From: Serratia sp. PL17
GTDB lineage: Bacteria > Pseudomonadota > Gammaproteobacteria > Enterobacterales > Enterobacteriaceae
DNA: 64,000 nucleotides
Direction of reading: 5' to 3'
Assembly: GCF_017832355.1 (NCBI RefSeq)
Contig: NZ_JAFIBY010000004.1
Location: forward strand, 310,001-374,000
The notes under the pieces are model-generated. The model ran no database searches, was not told the origin of the DNA, and saw only the letters and a program-made list of their open reading frames with translations. Both the position numbers and the translations under genes were made by a program. Shown in pieces: positions 46,037 to 55,505 of the stretch; the first letter of the stretch is position 1; each line of letters opens with the position of its first letter.

Positions 46037-46066
46037 TGTCAGTGATTAGGTCAGTCATGGCTAAAC

Positions 46067-46097
46067 GATTCCCCCTACGCATGCGGCAGGGGGAATC
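46067..46097. terminator. Bidirectional terminator
   Basis: GATTCCCCCT and AGGGGGAATC form a perfect 10-bp stem with an 11-base loop between the convergent Lys/His-rich protein and flavin reductase genes. Confidence 0.65.
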
Positions 46098-46099
46098 GC

Positions 46100-46684
46100 T
46101 TACATCGCTTTAGCGCGCAGGGTATCGCCGCTGCGAATAAAATTGCCGGCGCCCAGATGATGAATAGTATGTAATTGCGGATCTGCGTCGGCAAAGTTCC
46201 AGCGGCCCCCCTGAAACACGCGTTCGTCTGCGGCGGCGGCAACCACCTCACCAAAACACGTATCGTATTTCTGTTGGGCACCACGTTCAGGTAACAGGCG
46301 ACACTCCAACCACGCCACACACCCCTGCTCTATCAAGGGAACGTTCAGCGTAGCGCTGGGGAAGCTGGCAATATTAAAGCGAGAAAACTTGTCTTCTACG
46401 TCTTGCCCCGAGATGCTGCCCACCGCATAGGTCGTGTCGATAAACACAGCCGCCGGGATGCAGATGCCAAATACGCCACTCTCTTCGATCATCTGTCGGG
46501 AATGCGCATTTTTATCGACCACGATAGCAATCCGTGGCGGGGTAAATTCAACCGGCATCGACCAGGCAGCCGCCATCACATTACGCCGCGCAGCATCCTG
46601 GCTTCTGCTGGTAATCAACACCGTCGGGCCATGGTTAAGCAAGCGGCTGGCATGTTCCAGTGCAACGGGACGAAAATGATTCAT
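46100..46684 (-). CDS. Flavin reductase family protein (FMN-binding split barrel)
   Basis: 194 aa. PTVLITSR, NVMAAAWSMPVEFTPPRIAIVVDK, ESGVFGICIP and a C-terminal LHTIHHLGAGNFIR fit the flavin-reductase-like FMN-binding domain. It may supply reduced flavin to an oxygenase or act as a nitroreductase-like protein; no partner gene is adjacent. Single gene. Confidence 0.85.
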   Translation of the reverse strand: MNHFRPVALEHASRLLNHGPTVLITSRSQDAARRNVMAAAWSMPVEFTPPRIAIVVDKNAHSRQMIEESGVFGICIPAAVFIDTTYAVGSISGQDVEDKFSRFNIASFPSATLNVPLIEQGCVAWLECRLLPERGAQQKYDTCFGEVVAAAADERVFQGGRWNFADADPQLHTIHHLGAGNFIRSGDTLRAKAM

Positions 46685-46863
46685 GGGAGGCCCTTATTGA
46701 TGTCTTTGGGTAATCAAACAGAAGGTAGTAACGGAGACTGTCTGTGTTTTGCAGTGTAGATCTGCGTTGCCGTGGGGATCAATCACGTTGGCGGCACAGA
46801 AGCACGGAATGTGTGCCTGTAATAAGCCTGATGTTGCAGAAGCCTTGAGGTTTGACGAGGAAA

Positions 46864-46891
46864 TATTGCGCCAGCATCCACTGGCGCAATA
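46864..46891 (-). terminator. Terminator of the NRPS/receptor operon
   Basis: TATTGCGCCAG and CTGGCGCAATA form a perfect 11-bp stem with a 6-base loop, followed on the minus strand by TTTCC, just after the YncE-like gene. Confidence 0.8.
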
Positions 46892-46899
46892 GGGTAAAA

Positions 46900-48132
46900 C
46901 TAGTTTTTTGGCAGTTGAATGCGCACGACGCTTTCTGGTTTGCCGGCCTTGGTACTGGCACCGTCATTTTTCACGCTCACAAACAACACGTTGTTGCGGG
47001 TATCGAGCGCCAGGCTGTTCGGATGCGGTGGCAATTCTACCGTCTGCAGCCGCTTAAGAGTCTTGGAATCAAACACCGTCAACGTACCTACCCCGTGCTC
47101 GACGCGTACCCCTTTGCGGTTGGTGACATACACCCGTTGATTGTTCTCATCCAGCAGCAGACCAATCGGCACCTCATCGGTCAGTTCGCTGGCCAAGACC
47201 TTGCCGCTGTCCGCGTCCAACGCAAAGACCCGGTGCCCGCTACTGCGCTTCACGTAGTCGTGCCCCAGATGCGTATTACGGTAATTGTCGCGATCGATCC
47301 CCTGATCCACACCCAGCAGACGGTTGTTCTTACCGTCATACACCAGGTTCAGCAATTGATCCGCCTGGATCTCTTTGGTGGACGTGATTGCCAGCGTATC
47401 GGCATTCAGCGTGATCAACTGCCCCTGCATATTGGAGACAAAGACGCGCCGCCCTTTCTCATCAAGCGTAATGCCTACCGCGTTATAGCCAAAACCGGGG
47501 ATCATTTTCTCCAGTTTTTTGTTGCGGGTATCTACCACAAACAGCACGCTGTCCACCCCGAAACCCAGTCCAGGTAAGAAAAGACGGCCAGTCTGCGCGT
47601 CGTACTTCATTTCACGGATCCGGTACTGGTAGTCTTCCGTGATCTTGAAACGCTTAAGTTCCTCAAGTAAGAATTCCAGCCGTTTACCGCTGATGCCTGC
47701 GTCTTTATACGTCTTCTCAAGCATCGACTTTTCGGTCACCAGGATACTGCCCACCGCACGATTGGTGGTGGTATCCACCACACCGACCGAACCGTTAAAC
47801 CCCTGGGTCAGATACAACCGGTGACCGGCATCATCCAGCGCCACGCCGAAGCCTTTCACCTGCAAAGGGATCTCCGCCTGCACCGCCAGCGTGGTCGGAT
47901 CTAAACGCAACACGCGGGATTTTGCCTCTTCTTTCCAGTCTGGTGCACTGACAAACAGCGACTGCTGGCTCGGGCTATAAGCCATCTCCACCAGCGCCGA
48001 CGACAACGGCTGGCGCTTGATATCCTCAGGTTTGATCCCTGTGTCACGGGCCTGTGCCGCACCGGCCACCACCAACGACGTTGCGATCAACAGCGACAGT
48101 AAAGCGCGAGGTGTTCCTATTGTTCCAGACAT
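46900..48132 (-). CDS. YncE-like secreted beta-propeller protein
   Basis: 410 aa. Signal peptide to about residue 28 (AAQARD). Seven-bladed propeller repeats: VAYSPSQQSLFVSAPD-like, GVALDDAGHRLYLTQGFNGSVGVVDTTTN, GITLDEKGRRVFVSNMQG and LLLDENNQRVYVTNRKG. It resembles E. coli YncE, which is iron-repressed and encoded by a TonB receptor gene (yncD). Here it ends the receptor-NRPS operon, 46 bp after the NRPS stop codon. It may help in substrate binding or siderophore handling in the periplasm; the role is not known. Confidence 0.85.
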   Translation of the reverse strand: MSGTIGTPRALLSLLIATSLVVAGAAQARDTGIKPEDIKRQPLSSALVEMAYSPSQQSLFVSAPDWKEEAKSRVLRLDPTTLAVQAEIPLQVKGFGVALDDAGHRLYLTQGFNGSVGVVDTTTNRAVGSILVTEKSMLEKTYKDAGISGKRLEFLLEELKRFKITEDYQYRIREMKYDAQTGRLFLPGLGFGVDSVLFVVDTRNKKLEKMIPGFGYNAVGITLDEKGRRVFVSNMQGQLITLNADTLAITSTKEIQADQLLNLVYDGKNNRLLGVDQGIDRDNYRNTHLGHDYVKRSSGHRVFALDADSGKVLASELTDEVPIGLLLDENNQRVYVTNRKGVRVEHGVGTLTVFDSKTLKRLQTVELPPHPNSLALDTRNNVLFVSVKNDGASTKAGKPESVVRIQLPKN

Positions 48133-48178
48133 CCATTTATCTCCATGAAAGTAATAAAGTCAGTTAGGGTGAACAACG

Positions 48179-51100
48179 TCATTGCTGCGGTGCCGGTGGC
48201 AGGTCCGCAAGCGGCATATTCCCACCGTCCTGCTGGGAAAAATGCGCGAACACGTGCTGAATGGTCCCGGCGATCAGTCCCGCCTGTTGCGCGGTGTAGT
48301 GATCGGTCCGATAGGTCATCATCACGCGCAGGGATTTCACGCCGTCGAGGTTCTCTTCCATCACTTCAAACTGCAAACCGAGCAGTGATTCGGTTTTCTC
48401 CGGCTCAATCTGGCGATACGCTACCGTGCTGCCGTCTTGCAGGGTGAATGCCCCATTGAGCTTGATGCGGCTGTGGATCTGGATGAACACTTCAAACATG
48501 TGATTCTTGCGATCGGCATGCGCGCCAAATAGCCCCTCTTCCACCAGGTCAATCGGAATATCGGTGTAGGGCATCGAGCCATTGATGGTATTTTTGACCT
48601 GATCGATCAGGCCAGCCACCGTGAGTTGCTCGGCGAAGCGCACCCGGTGTACCACCACGGTAGTGAAGTAGCCAATGGTGTCGAAGTACTCAGCGTCGTT
48701 GCGCCCGGAAGTCGAGGTGCCCACCAGCAGATCTGCCGGACCACCGAGAAGACGCAAAGCCGAGGTGATACCGGCATAGACCACGTTGAACAGCGAGGCA
48801 TTGTTCTTTCTGGCCTGTGCATACAAGCCGTCTGCCACCGCCGGGTCGACGTCGAACTCCAACCATCCTCCGTTGACATCGGCCTCTGCCGGTACTGCTG
48901 GATGGTGGGAAGGCTCCTGTTGGAACAGCGGCTGCCCCACTGGCGCATCCCGCAGGTTATCGAGCCAGTAATCCAGGTGTTGCTGTGCGACGCCGCCCGC
49001 CTGCTGCTGCCGGGCAAAGGCATAAAACTGCGGCACGTCGTTCGTCCACTGTGGCTTCTGCCCGGCAACGCGGTAGCGATAAGCGATACCCAGTTCGTCC
49101 ATCATCAGGTTCAGCGACCATTCATCCAGCACGACATGGTGGAACAGCAACGACAACCATTGCTGGCCGGTGGCCGCGTCACGCAGGAAGGTGGCACGCA
49201 GCGGCAGCTCGGTGGCGAGGTTGAAGCGGTGGTCGCCAGCATTGGCCAGCAATTCACTGCCGTTACCGGCCGGTGTTTCATGAGAGAAGCGGAACCAGGC
49301 ATAGTCGAGCAATTCAGCCGCAGGCACCACTTGCTGGCATACCTCACCGTCACGCGTGATAAACAGCGAACGCAATACGCTGTGCCGTGTCATCACGTCG
49401 ATAAATGCCTGGCGCAACGCCGTTTCGTCTACCGGGTCAAGGAAGCTGATGGCAAATGGCAGGTTGAAGATCTCGTCATGACCGAACGCCTCATACACTT
49501 TCCACAGGGAGTGCTGTGCCAGCGACAAGGGTGCCTGGACGGTGTCGCCCTGCTGTTGCATGACGCCTTCCTGGGCTGCCGGCGCTACAGCGGCCTGACG
49601 TTTGGCATAGACTGACAGCCCGCGGGCAGTGGCATGGCTGAACAGATCGTTAATATTGAGCTCTATGCGATGCAAGCTGAGCAAACGGCCGATCACTCGA
49701 GTAGCCACCAACGAATGCCCGCCGCGATCGAAGAAATCCTCATCAAGGGTCATCTCTGGCGCAACCAGGGCATCGCGGAACTCCGCCAAGATCAGTTGTG
49801 CAATAGCGTCGTTTTCTTGCCCATCATTTACGGGCAAAGCGTGCTCAACCACGGCTAACGGCGGCTCAATGGCAGGAAGCCGCGCCGTCGTGATCGTCCG
49901 CCCCGCAAGGAAAGCGACAAACTGTTCCAACAGGAACGGGGCCGCGTGCGGAGTTAAACGAGGATCCGCGCTCAGCTCAAGCACCACCGAATCCGGATCG
50001 GGCAGGCTCAGCGCCAGCACCAATTCAAAAGGCGTATGCAGAGGCGGCAACAGCAGACGTTCAGCATTGACGCCGTCAAGTTGCAGAGCCACTGACGGGT
50101 CCGCCAACCAGGTCACCAACAGTTGAGCCAACTGCGGATTAGGGGCCTCCGGCGTGTGCTGCGCCAGCAGTCGGCTTTCCAATTCGGGATCGGCAGACTG
50201 TAGCGTCAGGCGTTTCAACCGGGCAGCGCTCATCCACGCGTCCACGCCGTTTGCCTGTTGTGCATCGTCCTGTGGTACACAGAGTTGTACCGGTAATCCG
50301 CCGGACTGGGCTGAGATAAAGCAGCCAAAACGCGTCGCGATCGCCGCCAACAACGTTGCCGGGTTATCAGCAACAGGCAGGATTTTACGCGCAACACGGG
50401 CCGCTATACGTACCCCGGCCAGTGCCAGAACGTCATCCTGCACAACCGACGTACGATAGTCCCGCAATGTCGCCGCCTGTCGCGCCCACGGCAGCACGAG
50501 ATCGGTCACTTCCGGCAGTGGCGCAACCGGTGGCACCCCCTCAAAACCTTGCGCAGGGTCATTCCCGTTATACAGTGCCGATAACGTCTTCAATAACTGT
50601 CGGCATGACAACGTTTCCGCCAAAATATCGTGCGCCACAACGCCCAATACCACGCCGCTACCGGTGAAAACCCAAAAGCGTACCGGCGCTTCACGTGCCA
50701 ATTCGAGAGGGGTGGCCTGTGCCTGCAGCAAACGGCTAACCGCCTGTTGCTCATTCGCCACAGACTGAATGTTTACCGGATTGAGCGCCGTATTACCGCG
50801 CAGCTTGCGTAAGCCTTGTTCGTCATCAAAGTCATAGCGAACATCCAGTTCCGGCATCAAGCGGCTCAGGGCTTCCAGCGCACTGACTAATCTGCCGATA
50901 TCCGGTTCACCACCTAACCGCCAGGCCATTGCCTGCTGGCTCCCACCATCACCCCGCTGCTGGTGCATGAACCATGCCAGCTCTTCCGCTTCGCTCAGCG
51001 ACTGAACGGCATCTGCCGCACGCTCGCCCAGTGCCTCGAACGCCAGATCCAGACGCTGGGCCTCATCATCGCTGAGAATATTGTCAAAATAACCGCTCAC
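48179..51100 (-). CDS. NRPS condensation-carrier-condensation protein (C*-PCP-C; VibF C-terminal half-like)
   Basis: 973 aa from GTG 51100, which has AAGGAG eight bases upstream; an ATG at 51154 with no visible ribosome-binding site would add 18 residues. First condensation domain (about 40-410) is degenerate: where HHxxxDG is expected it has AHDILAE (156-162), lacking the first His, Asp and Gly. PCP (about 430-500) is normal, DEDFFDRGGHSLVATR with Ser463. Second C domain (about 525-960) has HHVVLDEW (His654, His655, Asp659). This C1(inactive)-PCP-C2 order is that of VibF. In VibF the PCP carries aryl-threonyl groups and C2 transfers them to the polyamine. No thioesterase, consistent with amide release. 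Confidence 0.85.
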   Translation of the reverse strand: MSGYFDNILSDDEAQRLDLAFEALGERAADAVQSLSEAEELAWFMHQQRGDGGSQQAMAWRLGGEPDIGRLVSALEALSRLMPELDVRYDFDDEQGLRKLRGNTALNPVNIQSVANEQQAVSRLLQAQATPLELAREAPVRFWVFTGSGVVLGVVAHDILAETLSCRQLLKTLSALYNGNDPAQGFEGVPPVAPLPEVTDLVLPWARQAATLRDYRTSVVQDDVLALAGVRIAARVARKILPVADNPATLLAAIATRFGCFISAQSGGLPVQLCVPQDDAQQANGVDAWMSAARLKRLTLQSADPELESRLLAQHTPEAPNPQLAQLLVTWLADPSVALQLDGVNAERLLLPPLHTPFELVLALSLPDPDSVVLELSADPRLTPHAAPFLLEQFVAFLAGRTITTARLPAIEPPLAVVEHALPVNDGQENDAIAQLILAEFRDALVAPEMTLDEDFFDRGGHSLVATRVIGRLLSLHRIELNINDLFSHATARGLSVYAKRQAAVAPAAQEGVMQQQGDTVQAPLSLAQHSLWKVYEAFGHDEIFNLPFAISFLDPVDETALRQAFIDVMTRHSVLRSLFITRDGEVCQQVVPAAELLDYAWFRFSHETPAGNGSELLANAGDHRFNLATELPLRATFLRDAATGQQWLSLLFHHVVLDEWSLNLMMDELGIAYRYRVAGQKPQWTNDVPQFYAFARQQQAGGVAQQHLDYWLDNLRDAPVGQPLFQQEPSHHPAVPAEADVNGGWLEFDVDPAVADGLYAQARKNNASLFNVVYAGITSALRLLGGPADLLVGTSTSGRNDAEYFDTIGYFTTVVVHRVRFAEQLTVAGLIDQVKNTINGSMPYTDIPIDLVEEGLFGAHADRKNHMFEVFIQIHSRIKLNGAFTLQDGSTVAYRQIEPEKTESLLGLQFEVMEENLDGVKSLRVMMTYRTDHYTAQQAGLIAGTIQHVFAHFSQQDGGNMPLADLPPAPQQ

Positions 51101-51201
51101 TGCTCTATCTCCTTGCGCCCGGTCAGCCCGGAACATCGGGGAAACGCTGGTCATTAAAAGGGGCGTTGATACGCCCCTTGCGCAGACTGGCTGTTACCGC
51201 A

Positions 51202-53325
51202 TCAGAATGTCAGTTCAAGTGCCGCACCCACCATGCGTGGACGCTGCTGGGTTGCCGTATACACGTCATTGCCACTGACCATCACACGACGCTCTGAATC
51301 AAACAGGTTCTGTGCATACAGGGTGGCGCGACCATAGGCGAAGGTGTACGCCAGTTGGGTATTTGCCGACCAGTAAGAACCGATATGTCCGCGAGAGTCA
51401 TTGTCATACTGCGAGTAGTAGGAATCAGAGAATGCGACGTTGCCGCTCAGTTCCAACCCGGCCATCAATTGGTACTTGGCGCCCATATTGGCGGTATAGG
51501 CTGGCGCACGCGCCAGTTCGTGCCCATCTACACCGCTGCCCGAGAACTTCTTGATCTTGGTTTTCAGCAGGCCAACGTTGGTAAACAGTTCGAAGTCCCA
51601 GCGCGGTTGCCAGGTCGCCCCCATTTCTGCCCCGTAGGTTTCCACCTTGTCGGCGTTGCGGATCACCGATGAGTTCGGCCCCAGGGAATACGGCAGTTGC
51701 ATGTCCTTGTAGTCGTTGTAGAAGATGTTGCTGGTCAGAATGACATTGGCGTCTTTCAGGTGGTGACGGGTGTACAGCTCATAGTTCCAGACATATTCAG
51801 AACCATAGGTGTAGTTGACCACCGGCGTGCCAATGGTGATGCCCGCGCCACCGGCGTTATAGCCACGCGCTACCTTGGCGCCGTAGGTCTGGGTGTCTGT
51901 CGGCTTCCAGGCCAGATCGAGCTTCGGCAGGAACACGTCATAGGTTTCGTCGAAGTCGATACGCACGGCCTTGCTGCCGCCGGTACGCTGACGGTGCTCA
52001 CGCTCCAGACGGCTGGCGGCTGTCAGGTCTACCTCAGGTGTAATGGCGTAGGTCAGTTCGGCAAAGGCGGAATGGGTGTCGGTTTTATCCTTGAAGGTGG
52101 AACCACCGAAAATATTGACGAACTCATCCTGCTTAGCGTGGAAATAACGCAGCCCCGCCAACCCATGCAAACGGCTGCCCGGCCCACCAAAGCGCGCCAC
52201 CGGCTCCACGTGCACCTCTTTGCCGCCGATATCAGCGTATGGCAAGGCATAAGCGGTAGGACGGTTGATGTTAAAATCAGTGTAGATCACCCGGTTTTCG
52301 AGCGTCAGGCTGTCGGATTGCTCCCAGGCCAGATCCCAAACGCCGCTGTTGGTGTTGCTTTTAAACACCGCGCGGCGCGGATCGTGACGCAGGCTGGTCG
52401 GGTGCACCAGCGGATTGAGACTCTCGTTCTGTGGTGAGGTGCTGCCAAAATGGTTAAAGGTCAGCTTGGTGGTCAACTCGCGCATACCTGCCGGGTTGAA
52501 CAACAGTTTGGCGCGAGCCGTCGTGGCTTCAACCTCGCGCGGATCGCCCACGGGTGCATAGGCGGGCAGGTCGACATCACTGCGGCGGCGCTGGCGATCG
52601 ACGCTGACGCGGAACGCCAGTTGATCTTCCACCAGCGGGCCAGAGACCATGGCAGACAGCTGTGAAGAATGCTGATTACCCGCCCCACCTTTGAAGGCGC
52701 TTTCCCAGTCAAACGTCGGATCTTTACTGGCCATCACGATGGCGCCGGCAATGGCGTTACGCCCCTGAATATAGCTTTGCGGGCCAAGGAACACTTCGAC
52801 GCGATCCAGATCCCACAGCGACTGCGGGCCGTATGCCTGCTCGTTATAGGTGAGAGAACGGCCATCCAGTGACAGGTTGAGGCGCGGACGGGTACCGCTG
52901 AGGAAGGCATTGGCGCCGGTGTTTGGACCAGAACCGTCGATACCACGCACGGTGGGGAGATCGTTACCGATGCCGACATCCATTACGTTGGCCGTCATGC
53001 GCAGCAAATCGGGGACCTGCAACGCATTGGGCATGGAAGATATCCGCTCGCTGTCGAAGACTTGCACGCTGGAGCCGGTATCAAAAATGCTGCGTTTAAT
53101 TTTTTCACCGGTTACCAGCAGGCTCTCTGAGTCCTGCCAGTTGTCCTTACGTTTGCTGTCTGCGGCTTCCTGAACCTTTTCGTCCACTGCGGCGGCGTTA
53201 ACGCTCCCTACAGATAAAGAACAAAGACCCAGAAAGAGTGAGGAAAATGCCCCAATGGCCTGTAAGCCTGCTTTTTCCTTGTTTCCTACGATTTTATGCC
53301 TTTGAGCCGCTGAATGCTTGCTCAT
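51202..53325 (-). CDS. TonB-dependent receptor of the NRPS locus
   Basis: 707 aa. Signal peptide ends near SVNAAAV. TonB-box-like ESLLVTG (about 68), plug with GSSVQVFDSERI, GTRPRLNLSLDGRSLTYN and DRVEVFLGPQSYIQGRNAIAGAI, then a barrel ending LELTF. It is likely the ferric-siderophore receptor for the product of this cluster, as ViuA is for vibriobactin. First gene of the operon with the C-PCP-C and YncE-like genes, behind two Fur boxes. Confidence 0.9.
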   Translation of the reverse strand: MSKHSAAQRHKIVGNKEKAGLQAIGAFSSLFLGLCSLSVGSVNAAAVDEKVQEAADSKRKDNWQDSESLLVTGEKIKRSIFDTGSSVQVFDSERISSMPNALQVPDLLRMTANVMDVGIGNDLPTVRGIDGSGPNTGANAFLSGTRPRLNLSLDGRSLTYNEQAYGPQSLWDLDRVEVFLGPQSYIQGRNAIAGAIVMASKDPTFDWESAFKGGAGNQHSSQLSAMVSGPLVEDQLAFRVSVDRQRRRSDVDLPAYAPVGDPREVEATTARAKLLFNPAGMRELTTKLTFNHFGSTSPQNESLNPLVHPTSLRHDPRRAVFKSNTNSGVWDLAWEQSDSLTLENRVIYTDFNINRPTAYALPYADIGGKEVHVEPVARFGGPGSRLHGLAGLRYFHAKQDEFVNIFGGSTFKDKTDTHSAFAELTYAITPEVDLTAASRLEREHRQRTGGSKAVRIDFDETYDVFLPKLDLAWKPTDTQTYGAKVARGYNAGGAGITIGTPVVNYTYGSEYVWNYELYTRHHLKDANVILTSNIFYNDYKDMQLPYSLGPNSSVIRNADKVETYGAEMGATWQPRWDFELFTNVGLLKTKIKKFSGSGVDGHELARAPAYTANMGAKYQLMAGLELSGNVAFSDSYYSQYDNDSRGHIGSYWSANTQLAYTFAYGRATLYAQNLFDSERRVMVSGNDVYTATQQRPRMVGAALELTF

Positions 53326-53523
53326 AGATGTATTCTCCTTTCATCCCAGATGCACAAAAATTTACTTGTTTTCACATAGGTAACGACGCTGATTCTCACA
53401 CTAACAATGGCATTACGGCCTTCCTGACCTTGCTATTGCATATCCCTGCCGCAGACGACCGCCCCACCCCAGACACACAGCGGGCGAGAGCAGTTTTTTT
53501 GTCTGGAAACGTAAAGAAATGTT

Positions 53524-53565
53524 AATAATGATAATATTTTACATATTTTAATGCAAATCATTATC
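53524..53565 (-). promoter_or_regulatory. Tandem Fur boxes upstream of the receptor operon
   Basis: AATAATGATAATATTTTAC (53524-53542) and TTTAATGCAAATCATTATC (53547-53565) match the 19-bp Fur consensus at 14 and 15 of 19 positions. They are about 200 bp upstream of the receptor start codon in a 506-bp divergent intergenic region that is otherwise A/T-rich, with no other recognised features. Confidence 0.65.
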
Positions 53566-53762
53566 ACTTAAGAAAATAACCGTGCAGATAAAAAGCCACA
53601 ACGCACAGAAATAAAACCGAAGTTACCCGTAACGATAAAAACCAATAATTTCATTTAAAATGAATACAAAACATAACTATATTGGAATTAACAATTTCAC
53701 CCATCGAGCAAAAACCGGTATTAACCGTATTATTTACATGCGTTATTGAAACAAATAAAAAT

Positions 53763-53781
53763 AGTAATAATTTTCATTCCC
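53763..53781 (+). promoter_or_regulatory. Weak Fur-box candidate before the Cy gene
   Basis: AGTAATAATTTTCATTCCC fits the Fur consensus at 12 of 19 positions, 50 bp upstream of the Cy-protein start codon. Listed as the likely iron-control site for the plus-strand NRPS genes; the match is weak. Confidence 0.35.
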
Positions 53782-53831
53782 ATTAACATTGACATATATT
53801 CTTACAGTCTCTCAATACTGATGGAAACCCG

Positions 53832-55433
53832 ATGAAAGCGTTGACCACGATGCAGGCTGCCTACTGGGTTGGCAGGCAATCTGAAGCGCCGCTGGGGGGC
53901 GTATCTGCCCACCTGTATGCGGAATTTAACTGCAGTGACCTGGACGTCGAACGACTGAGACAGGCCGTTACCGCTCTTTACCTGCATCACCCCATGTTGC
54001 GCCTGCGCGTGACGGCGGATGGCCAGCAGACAATCGATGCCAGTGGTCCTCAACATCGCCTGCATCTGGACGATTTTAGCCACGCCGATGCTCCTGATGT
54101 TGCCAACCGGCTAGCCCATAAACGCCAAACGAAAAGCAGCCAAAAATTGCCGCTGGAACAGGGTATCCCCTGCGATATCAGCCTTAGCCTGCTGCCCGGT
54201 GGTCACAGCAGACTGCATGTGGATCTGGACATGATTGCCGGTGATGCGATGGGTTTTCGTGTATTGATGGAGGATCTGGCGCGTTTTTATCATCAATGCC
54301 CAACAGCACCCGATGACAGCAGTATTCCCTATTTTGATTACCTGGACCGTCACCGTGCCGACACAGCGCTACAGGCATGCCGCGCCCGTGCGCAAGCCTG
54401 GTGGCGTGAACGTCTGACTCAGTTACCGCCCGCACCGCATCTGTTGCGCACGCCGGATCGCTGCCGTAGCGATCGGCTGGCGCTGCAACTGAGCGCAAGA
54501 GAAACCCAAGCGCTGGAAGAGGCCGCCAAGGCACACCACGTCACGCTGTCATCACTGTTTCTGGCGCTGTTTGCCGTGACCGTCGGCCATGGCTGGAACC
54601 TGTCACGCTTCCGGTTGAATGTGCCGCTGTTCCACCGGGAAGCAGAAAACGTCGATAACATCATTGGCGATTTTTCTAATCTGGTGCTTCTCGGCATCAC
54701 GCTGAATCCGACGGAAAACCTGTCAACGTTCAGCCGCCGCCTGATGGACCAACTGGCGGAACTGATCGCGAACGCCGACTACCCCGGCGTCAGCGTGATG
54801 CGCGACCTGTCGCGCCTGCAAGGCAGCATGCAACCTTCGCCGGTGGTGTTTACCGCCGGTTTTGGCATCCAGGGTAAAGCGCTGTTTTCTGATGATGTCA
54901 CCCGCACCTTTGGTCCGCTGGAATGGGTGATTTCCCAGGGCCCGCAGGTTGCGCTTGATGCCCAGGTCGCGCACGCCAACGGCGGCATTCTGATCAACTG
55001 GGATGTGCGTCAGGACGCTTTCCCGGATCGGCTGCTGCCGCAGTTGTTCGCTACCTACGGTGCCTTGTTAAAACGGGCCGCCAACCAGCCAGACAGTTTC
55101 AACCAGCCGTTGGCGCAGTGGCTGTCACAATGTTCCGCGCAGGCATTGGGCCGCCAGGCGCCGGTACGCCAACTGTTACACCGGCTGTTAGCGCGCGTCG
55201 CGCCGGACACCCAGCTGGGTGATGACGACGACATCAACACCCTGCAGCTACCGCAGGATGGCCTGCTGGCCTTACTGGCCGTGCTTAACAAATATCTGTC
55301 GGTGGCGCTGACCCCAGAAGATGTGGCGGCTCACCCTACCCCAACGGCACTTGCCGCCCTGATCTGTGAACGGGCCCCCAATGCCGCTGAAGGTGTGCAC
55401 ATGCTGCTAAAGGTGCTGGCACCCAAAGCTTGA
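53832..55433 (+). CDS. NRPS heterocyclization-domain protein with Ser-less carrier-like tail (Cy-T*)
   Basis: 533 aa. Residues 1-430 are a cyclization (Cy) domain: MQAAYWVGRQ at the start, catalytic D-x4-D in DLDMIAGDAM (Asp133, Asp138), IIGDFSN (277-283) and SQGPQVALDAQV (368-379). Cy domains condense and cyclodehydrate Ser, Thr or Cys to azolines. The last ~75 residues are carrier-like (DDDINTLQLPQDGLLALL...LTPEDVAAHPTPTALAALI) but the phosphopantetheine Ser is Gly477. It corresponds to the first Cy of VibF. Ribosome-binding site is weak. The next NRPS gene begins 72 bp downstream. Confidence 0.83.
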   Translation: MKALTTMQAAYWVGRQSEAPLGGVSAHLYAEFNCSDLDVERLRQAVTALYLHHPMLRLRVTADGQQTIDASGPQHRLHLDDFSHADAPDVANRLAHKRQTKSSQKLPLEQGIPCDISLSLLPGGHSRLHVDLDMIAGDAMGFRVLMEDLARFYHQCPTAPDDSSIPYFDYLDRHRADTALQACRARAQAWWRERLTQLPPAPHLLRTPDRCRSDRLALQLSARETQALEEAAKAHHVTLSSLFLALFAVTVGHGWNLSRFRLNVPLFHREAENVDNIIGDFSNLVLLGITLNPTENLSTFSRRLMDQLAELIANADYPGVSVMRDLSRLQGSMQPSPVVFTAGFGIQGKALFSDDVTRTFGPLEWVISQGPQVALDAQVAHANGGILINWDVRQDAFPDRLLPQLFATYGALLKRAANQPDSFNQPLAQWLSQCSAQALGRQAPVRQLLHRLLARVAPDTQLGDDDDINTLQLPQDGLLALLAVLNKYLSVALTPEDVAAHPTPTALAALICERAPNAAEGVHMLLKVLAPKA

Positions 55434-55505
55434 TATCGGTTCCGGGTGCGTGGCCTCACGCGCCCTGTTTTCTTTTTCGTTGGTTAGCGACAATAGGGAA
55501 ATACC

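Noticed and set aside
48626-49615. 329-codon open frame on the plus strand
   Set aside because: Antisense to the C-PCP-C NRPS gene, which has clear domain motifs; the translation is His/Gln/Arg-rich with no recognisable family.
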